64,000 nt of DNA, from assembly GCF_004403305.1 (NCBI RefSeq), contig NZ_SOHE01000013.1, positions 186,001 to 250,000 of the forward strand, given 5' to 3'. The notes below the pieces were generated by a model, which did no database searches, was not told where the DNA came from, and saw only the letters and a program-made list of their open reading frames with translations. Origin of the DNA: Cryobacterium frigoriphilum (GTDB taxonomy: Bacteria > Actinomycetota > Actinomycetes > Actinomycetales > Microbacteriaceae). Positions 1-7,445 of this stretch are shown here, piece by piece; position 1 is the first letter of the stretch, and each line of letters begins with the position of its first letter. The position numbers and the translations under genes were made by a program.

Positions 1-438
1 CTCGGCGCGCTCGGCCCAGGTGGCGAGCTGCTCGACGGCCCCGGCGCGGAACGTGTCGGCCGCGCCGATCACGACGGTGCGGCCGTAGGTGTGCAGAAAC
101 TTCGCGAACTTACCGATCGTGGTGGTCTTGCCGACCCCATTCACGCCAACGACGAGCACGATTGCCGGCCGCTCGCTGAGGGTCAGGGTGGGGTTGTAGG
201 CGGCGAGGCGCTCTTCGATGCCCTCGCGCAGCATCCGCTGCAAATCGGCCGGGTCGGTGGTGTTGTACCTGGCGACCTTGGCGCGCAGTTCGGCGACGAC
301 GACCTCGGTGACGTTCGGCCCGAAATCGGCCTGGATCAGAGCGTCTTCGAGGTCGTCCCAGGTCGCGGCATCGATCGTCTTCTTCGCGAACATTCCACGC
401 AGAGCGCCGGACAGGGACCAGGGGGTGCGTTCAGCCAT
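1..438 (-). CDS. ftsY: Signal recognition particle receptor FtsY (5' part; gene runs off the window)
   Basis: FtsY is the SRP-receptor GTPase that brings ribosome-nascent chain complexes to the SecYEG translocon at the inner face of the membrane. The first 146 codons are visible, read from an ATG at 436-438. The protein starts MAERTPWSLSGALRG and runs through the N-domain helices (AKKTIDATWDDLEDALIQAD) into the G domain, with the P-loop GVNGVGKTTTIGK and the ADTFRAGAVEQL motif that follows it in SRP GTPases. There is no acidic A domain, so this is a short FtsY. The remaining G domain lies beyond base 1. In relatives ftsY usually follows smc closely; here a 12 kb block separates them. Confidence 0.95.
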   Translation of the reverse strand, partial: MAERTPWSLSGALRGMFAKKTIDAATWDDLEDALIQADFGPNVTEVVVAELRAKVARYNTTDPADLQRMLREGIEERLAAYNPTLTLSERPAIVLVVGVNGVGKTTTIGKFAKFLHTYGRTVVIGAADTFRAGAVEQLATWAERAE

Positions 439-450
439 ACCCCTACCCTA
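439..450 (-). promoter_or_regulatory. Candidate leaderless promoter of ftsY
   Basis: Reading the minus strand, TAGGGT (450 to 445) is followed by exactly six bases and then the ftsY ATG. This is the spacing expected when transcription begins at the start codon. No Shine-Dalgarno sequence is needed or obvious. The -35 region is not convincing. Confidence 0.4.
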
Positions 451-501
451 GGGCGGCGAGGGTCGGTACCTTCGTTGCTAACGATGACGAAAGGAATACC
501 C

Positions 502-1881
502 ATGTCGAATTCAACCCGGCTTCAGCCCGCTCTGGACTATCTGGCCGCCGACCTGCACGGTTCCCTCGTGCGGCCCGGCGACCCGGATTGGGACACCGCC
601 CGGCGTCCCTGGAACAGGTCCGTCGACCAGCATCCACTCGCCGTGGCCACGCCGCGAGACGTGCACGACGTGACCCGCATTCTCGCCGCCGCCCGGGCCG
701 GCGGCTTCGGGGTGACCGTACAGCCCCGCGGGCACGGTGCCACGAACGACTGTTCGGACTGCATCCTCGTGCGCACGAGCGCCTTCGACGAGATCACGAT
801 CGACAACGCTCACCGGGTCGCGCGCGTCGGCAGCGGCATCTCCTGGGGCACGCTGCTGGCCCGGCTCGAGGGAACCGGTCTGATCGCCCTCGCCGGCAGC
901 AGCCCCGACGTGAGCGTGACCGGCTATCTGCTCTCGGGCGGGCACTCGTGGTTCAGCCGCTGGCAGGGCCTCGCCGCTCACTCCATCCGCGCCGTCGAAC
1001 TCGTCGACGGCCGCGGCGACGTGTGCCGCGTCACCCCCGAGAGCAATCCGGAGCTGCTGTGGGCCCTGCGCGGCGGCGGCGGGCTGTTCGGCGTGGTCAC
1101 CCTGCTCGAAATCGACCTGTTCGAGGCCCCGGAACTGTTCGGCGGACGGCTCGTGTTCGACGCTGGTTCGGCCGAGGTCGTACTCACGCAGGTCGCCGCG
1201 ATCATGGCGGATGCCCCCAACGAGCTGAGCATTTTCGCCGGCCTCATCAATATGCCCGACATCGAGATGGTTCCGGAACCCATGCGCGGCAACAGTTTCG
1301 CGACCGTGGACGTGGTGTTCGTCGGCAGCGCGGCACGCGGCGCCGAACTGCTCGCCCCGCTCCTCACGTCGGTGGTGCCGCTCATGGACCAGACCCGGGT
1401 GTTTCCCATCAGCCGCCTCGGTGAGGTGTCGGCCGATCCCGACGAACCGGTGCCCGCGCTCGACTGGGGCGCAACCCTCACGGAGGTCACTCCCGACACG
1501 ATCGGCGCGCTCGTGGCTGGCTTTCGCGCGGCCAGCAGTGCAGGACTGACCATGCTCCAGCTGCGTCCGCTCGGCGGTGCCATCAGACCGGACGCCAGGG
1601 GCAATTCCCCCGCGGGAGTGGTCGGCAGCCTGAGCGCGGAGTACATCATCTTCGCCGCGGCGCTGTTGATGGATCCGAGCCGACAGGTCGACGACCACGT
1701 GTTCGACCCGCTGCGGGCCGCAACGGCGGGCACAACCGTTCCCCGCTCGCCCCTCTCCCTGCTCTCAAGTTCGTTCACGATAGCGGATGCCATGGCCCCC
1801 GAGGACATCGCCCACCTCGCCGAGATCAAGCGCACCGTCGACCCGCAGGGAGTGATGCGCAGCAACGTACCGCTCGCGTGA
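502..1881 (+). CDS. FAD-linked oxidoreductase (PCMH/berberine-bridge-enzyme type)
   Basis: 459 residues. The N-terminal half is a PCMH FAD-binding domain: PRGHGATND near residue 75 is the pyrophosphate-binding loop and carries the His that often forms the covalent flavin link, followed by VARVGSGISWGTL, GYLLSGGHSWFSR and LRGGGGLFGVVT. The C-terminal half is a variable substrate domain, and the end (RTVDPQGVMRSNVPLA) is the BBE-type tail. Such enzymes oxidise sugars, alkaloids or other secondary metabolites; the substrate cannot be told. The ATG at 502 is preferred because AAAGGA lies six bases upstream; an in-frame ATG at 484 has no such site. It is read in the same direction as the sulfur operon but 63 bases before it and without clear functional connection. 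Confidence 0.85.
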   Translation: MSNSTRLQPALDYLAADLHGSLVRPGDPDWDTARRPWNRSVDQHPLAVATPRDVHDVTRILAAARAGGFGVTVQPRGHGATNDCSDCILVRTSAFDEITIDNAHRVARVGSGISWGTLLARLEGTGLIALAGSSPDVSVTGYLLSGGHSWFSRWQGLAAHSIRAVELVDGRGDVCRVTPESNPELLWALRGGGGLFGVVTLLEIDLFEAPELFGGRLVFDAGSAEVVLTQVAAIMADAPNELSIFAGLINMPDIEMVPEPMRGNSFATVDVVFVGSAARGAELLAPLLTSVVPLMDQTRVFPISRLGEVSADPDEPVPALDWGATLTEVTPDTIGALVAGFRAASSAGLTMLQLRPLGGAIRPDARGNSPAGVVGSLSAEYIIFAAALLMDPSRQVDDHVFDPLRAATAGTTVPRSPLSLLSSSFTIADAMAPEDIAHLAEIKRTVDPQGVMRSNVPLA

Positions 1882-1944
1882 CGGCACGCTGAAACCTGGC
1901 GCAACACAGCGAGGATCGCGACCGTCGTCCCACAGACTGAAGCC

Positions 1945-2793
1945 ATGACATTCGACCGGGTGCCGGCAGCCGCTGCTCTCGTGGGCATCGCCCACGGCAC
2001 GAACGCGCCCGCCGGGCAGGCTGCCGTGGCGACCCTGATGCGGGCCGTCGCGGCGGCCGCACCGTGCCTGACCGCGACGCTCGGCTTCGTCGACGTGCAG
2101 CAGCCCGACACCCCGGCGACGCTCGGCGCCCTGCCCGCGACGGCCCCGGCGATCGTCGTTCCCCTGCTATTGTCGGCCGGTTACCACGTGCACGTCGACC
2201 TGACCGACGCGGTGCGCGCCGCGACCGACCGTTCGGTCGTGCTCGGCGCGGCCCTCGGACCCGACGACCGGCTCGTGGAACTGCTGGGCGAGCGCCTCAC
2301 CGAGGCCGGCCTGCGTGCGCACGACACCCTCGTGCTCGCCGCCGCGGGATCGAGCGATGCCCGGGCGGTCGCGGACTGCCGGGCGGTCGCCGAGCGGCTC
2401 GCCCAGGCCCTCGGACGCCCGGTCAGCATCGGATTTCTCTCGGCGGCCGAGCCTCGCCTCGCCGCCGCCATCACGACGGCGCGCGCCGCGAACCCCGGGC
2501 GTCGGGTCGTGCTCAGCAGTTATCTGCTGGCCCCCGGCTACTTCCAGGGCCTCGCCGAAACGGCCGGAGCCGACCTCGTCACCGCACCGCTGCTGCGCGC
2601 CGACGCGGCGGCGCCGCGGCAACTCATCGACGTAGTGCTCGACCGCTATCGGGAGGCGCAGCATCCGTCGTCGTCGCTCGCAAACACGCCCCGCCCGGCA
2701 CGGCAACCGCGTCGCATGCTACGGCTCCATGCTCTGAAAAGCCACCCGCTGCGCGGCGCGCGACGCCGTATGACAGCAGATGACCGCGCATGA
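1945..2793 (+). CDS. Sirohydrochlorin chelatase-like protein (CbiX/SirB family)
   Basis: 282 residues. The protein begins with a CbiX-type strand-loop (AAALVGIAHGTNAPAG) that contains the metal-binding His, followed by IVVPLLLSAGYHVHVDL with further His residues, and has a second similar half (VLAAAGSSDARA, RRVVLSSYLLAPGYF). That two-half structure is typical of single-chain class II chelatases. The predicted reaction is Fe insertion into sirohydrochlorin to make siroheme. It sits 133 bases upstream of the siroheme-dependent sulfite reductase, so it probably provides that enzyme's cofactor. The last 50 residues are basic and low in structure. Its TGA overlaps the ATG of a 12-codon open frame. 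The uroporphyrinogen methyltransferase and dehydrogenase needed for siroheme are not in the window. Confidence 0.82.
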   Translation: MTFDRVPAAAALVGIAHGTNAPAGQAAVATLMRAVAAAAPCLTATLGFVDVQQPDTPATLGALPATAPAIVVPLLLSAGYHVHVDLTDAVRAATDRSVVLGAALGPDDRLVELLGERLTEAGLRAHDTLVLAAAGSSDARAVADCRAVAERLAQALGRPVSIGFLSAAEPRLAAAITTARAANPGRRVVLSSYLLAPGYFQGLAETAGADLVTAPLLRADAAAPRQLIDVVLDRYREAQHPSSSLANTPRPARQPRRMLRLHALKSHPLRGARRRMTADDRA

Positions 2794-2828
2794 CCGGCCC
2801 CGCCCTGCGCGCCTGTCGCGCGCGATAA
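2790..2828 (+). CDS. Candidate cysteine-containing leader peptide before the sulfite reductase gene
   Basis: A 12-codon frame, MTGPALRACRAR, starts at an ATG that overlaps the stop of the chelatase gene (ATGA). Its end, ACRAR, resembles the short actinobacterial leader peptides that end in a Cys/Arg-rich tail before sulfur-assimilation genes, where ribosome stalling at Cys codons is thought to sense cysteine. Only one Cys codon is present, so the case is weak. A nested hairpin follows at 2837-2874. It could equally be a chance frame. Confidence 0.3.
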   Translation: MTGPALRACRAR

Positions 2829-2836
2829 CTTGGGGC

Positions 2837-2874
2837 CACCGGTCACCCCGCACGGGGAGGATCCTCGACCGGTG
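2837..2874 (+). promoter_or_regulatory. Nested hairpin in the leader of the sulfite reductase gene
   Basis: CACCGGTC (2837-2844) pairs perfectly with GACCGGTG (2867-2874). Inside are CCCC/GGGG (2846-2849 with 2854-2857) and the self-complementary GAGGATCCTC. The structure lies between a possible leader peptide and the coding start at 2927. It has no T-run, so it is not a standard terminator; a role in attenuation is inferred. Confidence 0.45.
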
Positions 2875-2926
2875 AATCCAGCCCTGGTCCCCACCCGAAT
2901 CCCCATCCCAACCCGAGGAGTAGATC

Positions 2927-4645
2927 GTGTCGTCGAATCAGACCCAGGCCGCCGCACAGTTGCCGGCCGTCCGCCCGCCGCGGCCCTCCGGCCGCCCGAA
3001 CGGGCAGTGGAAGATCGACGGACCGGAACCGCTCAACGGCAACGAGGTCTGGAAACAAGAGGACAACGGTCTCGCCGTGCGCGGGCGCATCGAGGAGATC
3101 TACTCCAAGAACGGGTTTGACTCCATCGACGGCACCGACCTGCACGGCCGGTTCCGCTGGTGGGGCCTCTACACGCAGCGCAAGCCCGGAATCGACGGGG
3201 GTAAGACCGCCACACTCGAGCCGCACGAGCTCGAGGACCGCTTCTTCATGCTGCGGGTGCGCATCGACGGCGGTCAGCTCAGCACCGACCAGACCCGCGT
3301 CATCGGCGAGATCTCGCGCGACTTCGGCCGGGACACCGCCGACATCACCGACCGCCAGAACGTGCAGCTGCACTGGATCCAGATCGAGGACATGCCCGAA
3401 ATCTGGCGTCGCCTCGAAGCCGTCGGGCTCGAAACCACGCAGGCCTGCGGTGACGTGCCCCGGGTCTTCCTCGGCTCCCCCGTCGCCGGCATCGCCGCCG
3501 ACGAGCTCATCGACCCGACCGAGGCGATCGCCGAGATCGCTCGCAAATTTCTCGGCACCGACGAGTTCGCCAACCTGCCGCGCAAGTTCAAGACCGCGAT
3601 CACCGGCCACCCGAGCCAGGACGTCGTGCACGAGATCAACGACATCGGCCTCGTCGCCGTCGACCACCCCGAACTGGGCATCGGCTACGACCTGTGGGTC
3701 GGCGGCGCCCTCAGCACCACCCCCCGCTTCGCCGAACGCCTCGGTGCCTTCGTCGCGCCCGAGCAGGTCTCAGTGGTCTGGCGCGGAGTCGCCGGCATCT
3801 TTCGCGACTACGGCTACCGTCGCCTGCGCGGCAAGGCACGCCTCAAGTTTCTGCTCGCGGAGTGGGGACCCGAGAAGTTTCGCCGCATTCTCGAAGACGA
3901 ATACCTTGGCTTCACCCTGCCGGATGGCCCCGCAGCACCCCGCCCCAAGACGCAGGGCGACCACGTGGGCGTGCACAAGCAGAAGGACGGCCGCTTCTAC
4001 ATCGGCGTCACTCCCTTCGTCGGGCGCACCTCCGGAACCCAGCTGATCGCCCTCTGCGACCTGCTCGAAGCCCACGGCTCGACGCGCCTCCGCACCACCC
4101 CACACCAGAAGATCGTGCTGCTCGACATCGCCGAAGAGCACGTCGAACCCCTCATCACGGCCCTCGACGAGCTCGGCCTCGCCGCCCGGCCGAGCCTGTT
4201 CCGCCGATCCACGATCGCGTGCACCGGCATCGAATTCTGCAAGCTCGCGATCGTCGAGACCAAGCAGGCGGCGACGGATGCCGTGCTCGAGCTCGAAAAG
4301 CGCCTCGCCGGCATCGAGGCCCCACACCCGATCAGCCTGCACGTGAACGGCTGCCCCAACTCCTGCGCACGCATCCAGACGGCCGACATCGGCCTCAAAG
4401 GCCAGCTGCTGCCGGATGGCAACGGCGGGTCGACGCCCGGGTTCCAGGTGCACCTGGGCGGCGGCCTTGCATCCGTCGACCGCGAGGAGGCCGGCCTGGG
4501 CCGCACGGTACGTGGCCTCAAGGTCACCGCCGACGACCTCGCCGACTACGTCGAACGCATCGTGCGTCGCTTTCTCGCCGACCGTGAGAACGAAGAGACA
4601 TTCGCCGTCTGGGCGCACCGCGCCCCCGAGGAGGCACTGCAATGA
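2927..4645 (+). CDS. cysI: Ferredoxin-dependent assimilatory sulfite reductase (SirA/CysI type)
   Basis: 572 residues. The enzyme reduces sulfite to sulfide with six electrons from ferredoxin, using a siroheme coupled to a 4Fe-4S cluster. The four cluster cysteines are visible in ACTGIEFCKLAIVETK and NGCPNSCAR. The Tyr of RWWGLYTQRKPG and the Cys of QACGDVPRVFLGSP match the cross-linked Tyr-Cys pair of the mycobacterial enzyme, which favours sulfite over nitrite reduction. Neighbouring cysH, cysD and cysN agree. The start is GTG with GAGGAG six bases upstream. Its stop overlaps cysH by ATGA. The electron supply is probably the ferredoxin reductase and ferredoxin at the end of the same operon. 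Nitrite reductase is the alternative reading, made unlikely by context. Confidence 0.92.
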   Translation: MSSNQTQAAAQLPAVRPPRPSGRPNGQWKIDGPEPLNGNEVWKQEDNGLAVRGRIEEIYSKNGFDSIDGTDLHGRFRWWGLYTQRKPGIDGGKTATLEPHELEDRFFMLRVRIDGGQLSTDQTRVIGEISRDFGRDTADITDRQNVQLHWIQIEDMPEIWRRLEAVGLETTQACGDVPRVFLGSPVAGIAADELIDPTEAIAEIARKFLGTDEFANLPRKFKTAITGHPSQDVVHEINDIGLVAVDHPELGIGYDLWVGGALSTTPRFAERLGAFVAPEQVSVVWRGVAGIFRDYGYRRLRGKARLKFLLAEWGPEKFRRILEDEYLGFTLPDGPAAPRPKTQGDHVGVHKQKDGRFYIGVTPFVGRTSGTQLIALCDLLEAHGSTRLRTTPHQKIVLLDIAEEHVEPLITALDELGLAARPSLFRRSTIACTGIEFCKLAIVETKQAATDAVLELEKRLAGIEAPHPISLHVNGCPNSCARIQTADIGLKGQLLPDGNGGSTPGFQVHLGGGLASVDREEAGLGRTVRGLKVTADDLADYVERIVRRFLADRENEETFAVWAHRAPEEALQ

Positions 4646-5412
4646 CCTCAGCATCCCCGACCCGCATCGTGCGTACCGGCCCGGCCGTGCCCGTCACCGT
4701 ACCGTTGCGCCCGGCCAAACGCACCGCCGCCGAGCTGCAGGCCCTCGCCGCCCGCGGCTCGGCCCTGCTTGGTGAGGCGAGCGCCGAACAGGTCGTGGCC
4801 TGGGTCGCCGAGAATTTCCGGCCGGATGCCGCCGCCGTCGCCTGCTCGATGGCCGACGCGGTGTTGCCCCACCTCGTGGCCGAGCAACTGCCGGGTGTTG
4901 ACGTGCTCTTTCTCGACACCGGCTATCACTTCGCCGAGACCTACGAGACCCGCGATGCGGTCGCCGCTTCCCTCGACGCGACGATCGTCGACGTGCTGCC
5001 GGCCCTCACCGTGCCCGAGCAGGACGCCGAGTACGGCGCCGAGCTGTTCGGCCGCGACGCGAACGCCTGCTGCGCGATGCGCAAGGTCGAACCCCTGCAG
5101 CGGTCCCTGAAGAATTACGAACTCTGGTTCACCGGGGTGCGCCGCGACGAAGCTCCGACCCGCGCGAACACGCCCCTCGTGGTGTGGGACGACCGCAACG
5201 GCCTCGTCAAGGTCAACCCGGTGGCCGCCTGGTCGTACGACGAGATTCTCGCCTACGCCGCCGCGAACGAGGTCGTGCTGAACCCGCTGCTCGATCAGGG
5301 GTACCCCTCGATCGGCTGTGCCCCCTGCACCAAACGCGTTGCCGCCGGCGACGACCCACGATCCGGCCGCTGGGCCACCCTCGAGAAAACGGAATGCGGG
5401 CTGCACCTGTGA
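4642..5412 (+). CDS. cysH: APS reductase (phosphoadenylyl-sulfate reductase family)
   Basis: 256 residues. It reduces adenylyl sulfate to sulfite and AMP in the cytoplasm. The double Cys of NACCAMRKVEPL and the CxxC of SIGCAPCTK are the four ligands of the 4Fe-4S cluster that marks APS-specific rather than PAPS-specific enzymes. The catalytic Cys is in the C-terminal KTECGLHL. The N-terminal PAPS-reductase fold is seen in VACSMADAVLPH and DTGYHFAETYETR. No APS kinase gene is nearby, in keeping with direct use of APS. It overlaps both neighbours by four bases (ATGA with the sulfite reductase gene, GTGA with cysD), so translation is probably coupled. Confidence 0.93.
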   Translation: MTSASPTRIVRTGPAVPVTVPLRPAKRTAAELQALAARGSALLGEASAEQVVAWVAENFRPDAAAVACSMADAVLPHLVAEQLPGVDVLFLDTGYHFAETYETRDAVAASLDATIVDVLPALTVPEQDAEYGAELFGRDANACCAMRKVEPLQRSLKNYELWFTGVRRDEAPTRANTPLVVWDDRNGLVKVNPVAAWSYDEILAYAAANEVVLNPLLDQGYPSIGCAPCTKRVAAGDDPRSGRWATLEKTECGLHL

Positions 5413-6380
5413 ACACGATTGAAAGTACAGTCACGACTACTGTCACGGACACGATCCCCACGCCCGTGCCATCCGCCGCGGGCGACCACCGACTCAGCGA
5501 ACTCGACGTGCTCGAGAGCGAGGCGATCCACATCATCCGCGAGGTCGTGGCCGAATTCGAACGACCCGTGCTGCTGTTCAGCGGCGGCAAGGACTCCGTC
5601 GTCGTTCTGCACCTCGCGGCGAAGGCGTTCTGGCCGGGAAAGATTCCGTTCTCGCTGCTGCACGTCGACACCGGGCACAACTTTCCCGAGGTGCTCGAGT
5701 TTCGAGACGAGACCGTCGCCCGCCACGGGGTTCGCCTCACCGTCGCCCGGGTCGAGGACTATCTTGCCGACGGCCGGCTCACCGAGCGCGCCGACGGCAC
5801 CCGCAATCCGCTGCAGACCCTGCCGCTGCTCGACGCGATCGCGGCCGGCCGGCACGACGCCGTGTTCGGAGGCGCCCGCCGCGACGAGGACAAGGCCCGC
5901 GCCAAGGAGCGCATCCTCTCGCTGCGAGACGAATTCGGCCAGTGGGATCCGCGCAATCAGCGCCCCGAGCTGTGGAACCTCTACAACGGCCGCCACACCG
6001 TCGGCCAGCACGTGCGTGCGTTCCCGATCAGCAACTGGACCGAACTCAACGTGTGGCGCTACATCGAGCGCGAAAACATCGAGCTGCCCCCGCTCTACTA
6101 CGCCCACGAGCGTGAGGTCTACCGCCGCGACAACATGTGGCGCGCCGTCAGCCCGGTCAGCCCCGCTCGGGAAGACGAGACCGTCGAGCTGCGCACTGTG
6201 CGCTACCGGACGGTAGGCGACATGAGCTGCACCGGCGCGGTCGACTCCGATGCGGCATCCGTCGCCGACGTCGTGCGCGAGGTGGGTGTGTCCACCATCA
6301 CCGAGCGCGGCGCGACCCGCGCCGACGACCGCATCTCCGAGGCTGCCATGGAGGACCGCAAGAAGGAAGGCTATTTCTGA
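5409..6380 (+). CDS. cysD: Sulfate adenylyltransferase small subunit
   Basis: 323 residues. CysD is the ATP-pyrophosphatase-type subunit that joins ATP and sulfate into APS, driven by GTP hydrolysis in CysN. Seen: the PP-motif LLFSGGKDSVVVLHLAAKAF, HVDTGHNFPEVLEFRDE, GGARRDEDKARAKERI, ISNWTELNVWRYIERE and the typical C-terminus AAMEDRKKEGYF. The start is the GTG that overlaps the cysH stop (GTGA), giving a 25-residue Thr-rich leader before the conserved core. It ends on the TGATG that starts the next gene. In most actinobacteria cysN follows directly; here a transporter lipoprotein gene lies between. Confidence 0.95.
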   Translation: MNTIESTVTTTVTDTIPTPVPSAAGDHRLSELDVLESEAIHIIREVVAEFERPVLLFSGGKDSVVVLHLAAKAFWPGKIPFSLLHVDTGHNFPEVLEFRDETVARHGVRLTVARVEDYLADGRLTERADGTRNPLQTLPLLDAIAAGRHDAVFGGARRDEDKARAKERILSLRDEFGQWDPRNQRPELWNLYNGRHTVGQHVRAFPISNWTELNVWRYIERENIELPPLYYAHEREVYRRDNMWRAVSPVSPAREDETVELRTVRYRTVGDMSCTGAVDSDAASVADVVREVGVSTITERGATRADDRISEAAMEDRKKEGYF

Positions 6381-7441
6381 TGCGCGGTTCGACCCTGGGG
6401 GTCGTTGCCACGGTGCTCGCCGCCAGTCTGCTGCTGAGCGGATGCTCCGGCGCGGCCACCGCGGGCACCACGGCCTCTGGCGAGCCCACCGAGCTGCGCC
6501 TGGGCTACTTCGACAACCTCACCCACGCCCCGGCCCTGGTCGGTATTGGAAACGGTTTTCTGCAGGACGCCCTCGGCGACACGACGCTCAACGCTCAGGC
6601 CTTCGGTGCCGGTCCGGCCGCAATCGAAGCCCTCAGTGCCGGCGCGATCGACGCCGCCTATGTGGGGCCCAGCCCGGCCGTGAACACCTTCGTGCAGAGC
6701 GCCGGCCAGAGCGCGGTCATCGTCGCCGGTGCGACCGTCGGCGGCGCCGCCCTCGTCGTGCGCGCAGGCATCGACTCCCCCGCCGACCTTGCCGGAACCA
6801 TCATCGCGAGTCCGCAGCTCGGCAACACCCAAGACGTGGCACTGCGCTCCTGGCTCGAGGGAGAAGGTTTTGCCACCAGCACGACCGGTGGCGGCGACGT
6901 CACCGTCGCGCCGACCGACAACGCCCGTGCCCTCACGCTGTTTCAGAGCGGGCAGATCGACGGCGCCTGGCTGCCCGAACCGTGGGTATCCCGCCTCGTT
7001 CTCGAGGCGGATGCCACGGTGCTCGTCGACGAGGCCTCCCTGTGGGACAACGGCGACTTTCCCACCACCGTGCTGCTCGTCGGCGCGGACTTCAACCGTG
7101 ACCACCCTGAGACGGTGCGGGCGTTGCTGGCGGGGCACACGGCATCCGTCGCCTGGCTCACGGAGCACCCCGAGGAGGCGGCCGACGTGATCAACGCGAA
7201 GCTCACCGCCGACACCGGAAAACCACTCTCTGACGCGGTCATCGATCGCGCCCTCGGTGGCCTGAGGTTCACGAATGACCCCCTGGCCGGCACCTTTCCC
7301 CTCTCTCATCGGGAAGCCGTGGCGGCCGGCACCGCCAAAGACGGCGACCTCAACGGCCTGTTTGACCTGACCCTGCTCAACGGCGTGCTCGCCGAAGCGG
7401 GAGGCGCGCCCATCTCGGCCGCCGGACTTGGAACGGAGTAA
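6380..7441 (+). CDS. Substrate-binding lipoprotein of a sulfonate/taurine-type ABC transporter
   Basis: 353 residues. The N-terminus is a lipoprotein signal peptide with lipobox LLLSGC, so the mature protein would be lipid-anchored outside the membrane. It then shows the NMT1/SsuA-like fold: LRLGYFDNLTHAPALVGI, GAIDAAYVGPSPAVN, GQIDGAWLPEPWVSRLV. The family delivers alkanesulfonates, taurine or related sulfur compounds to an SsuBC-type transporter; the matching ATPase and permease are encoded after cysN. It begins within the cysD stop codon (TGATG), so it is translated with the sulfate genes. The exact substrate cannot be read from sequence, and sulfate itself is possible given the operon. 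Confidence 0.85.
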   Translation: MRGSTLGVVATVLAASLLLSGCSGAATAGTTASGEPTELRLGYFDNLTHAPALVGIGNGFLQDALGDTTLNAQAFGAGPAAIEALSAGAIDAAYVGPSPAVNTFVQSAGQSAVIVAGATVGGAALVVRAGIDSPADLAGTIIASPQLGNTQDVALRSWLEGEGFATSTTGGGDVTVAPTDNARALTLFQSGQIDGAWLPEPWVSRLVLEADATVLVDEASLWDNGDFPTTVLLVGADFNRDHPETVRALLAGHTASVAWLTEHPEEAADVINAKLTADTGKPLSDAVIDRALGGLRFTNDPLAGTFPLSHREAVAAGTAKDGDLNGLFDLTLLNGVLAEAGGAPISAAGLGTE

Positions 7442-7445
7442 GCGC

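Noticed and set aside
2927..4645. Nitrite reductase
   Set aside because: The siroheme enzyme family includes both, but the Tyr-Cys pair and the position directly before cysH, cysD and cysN favour sulfite reduction.
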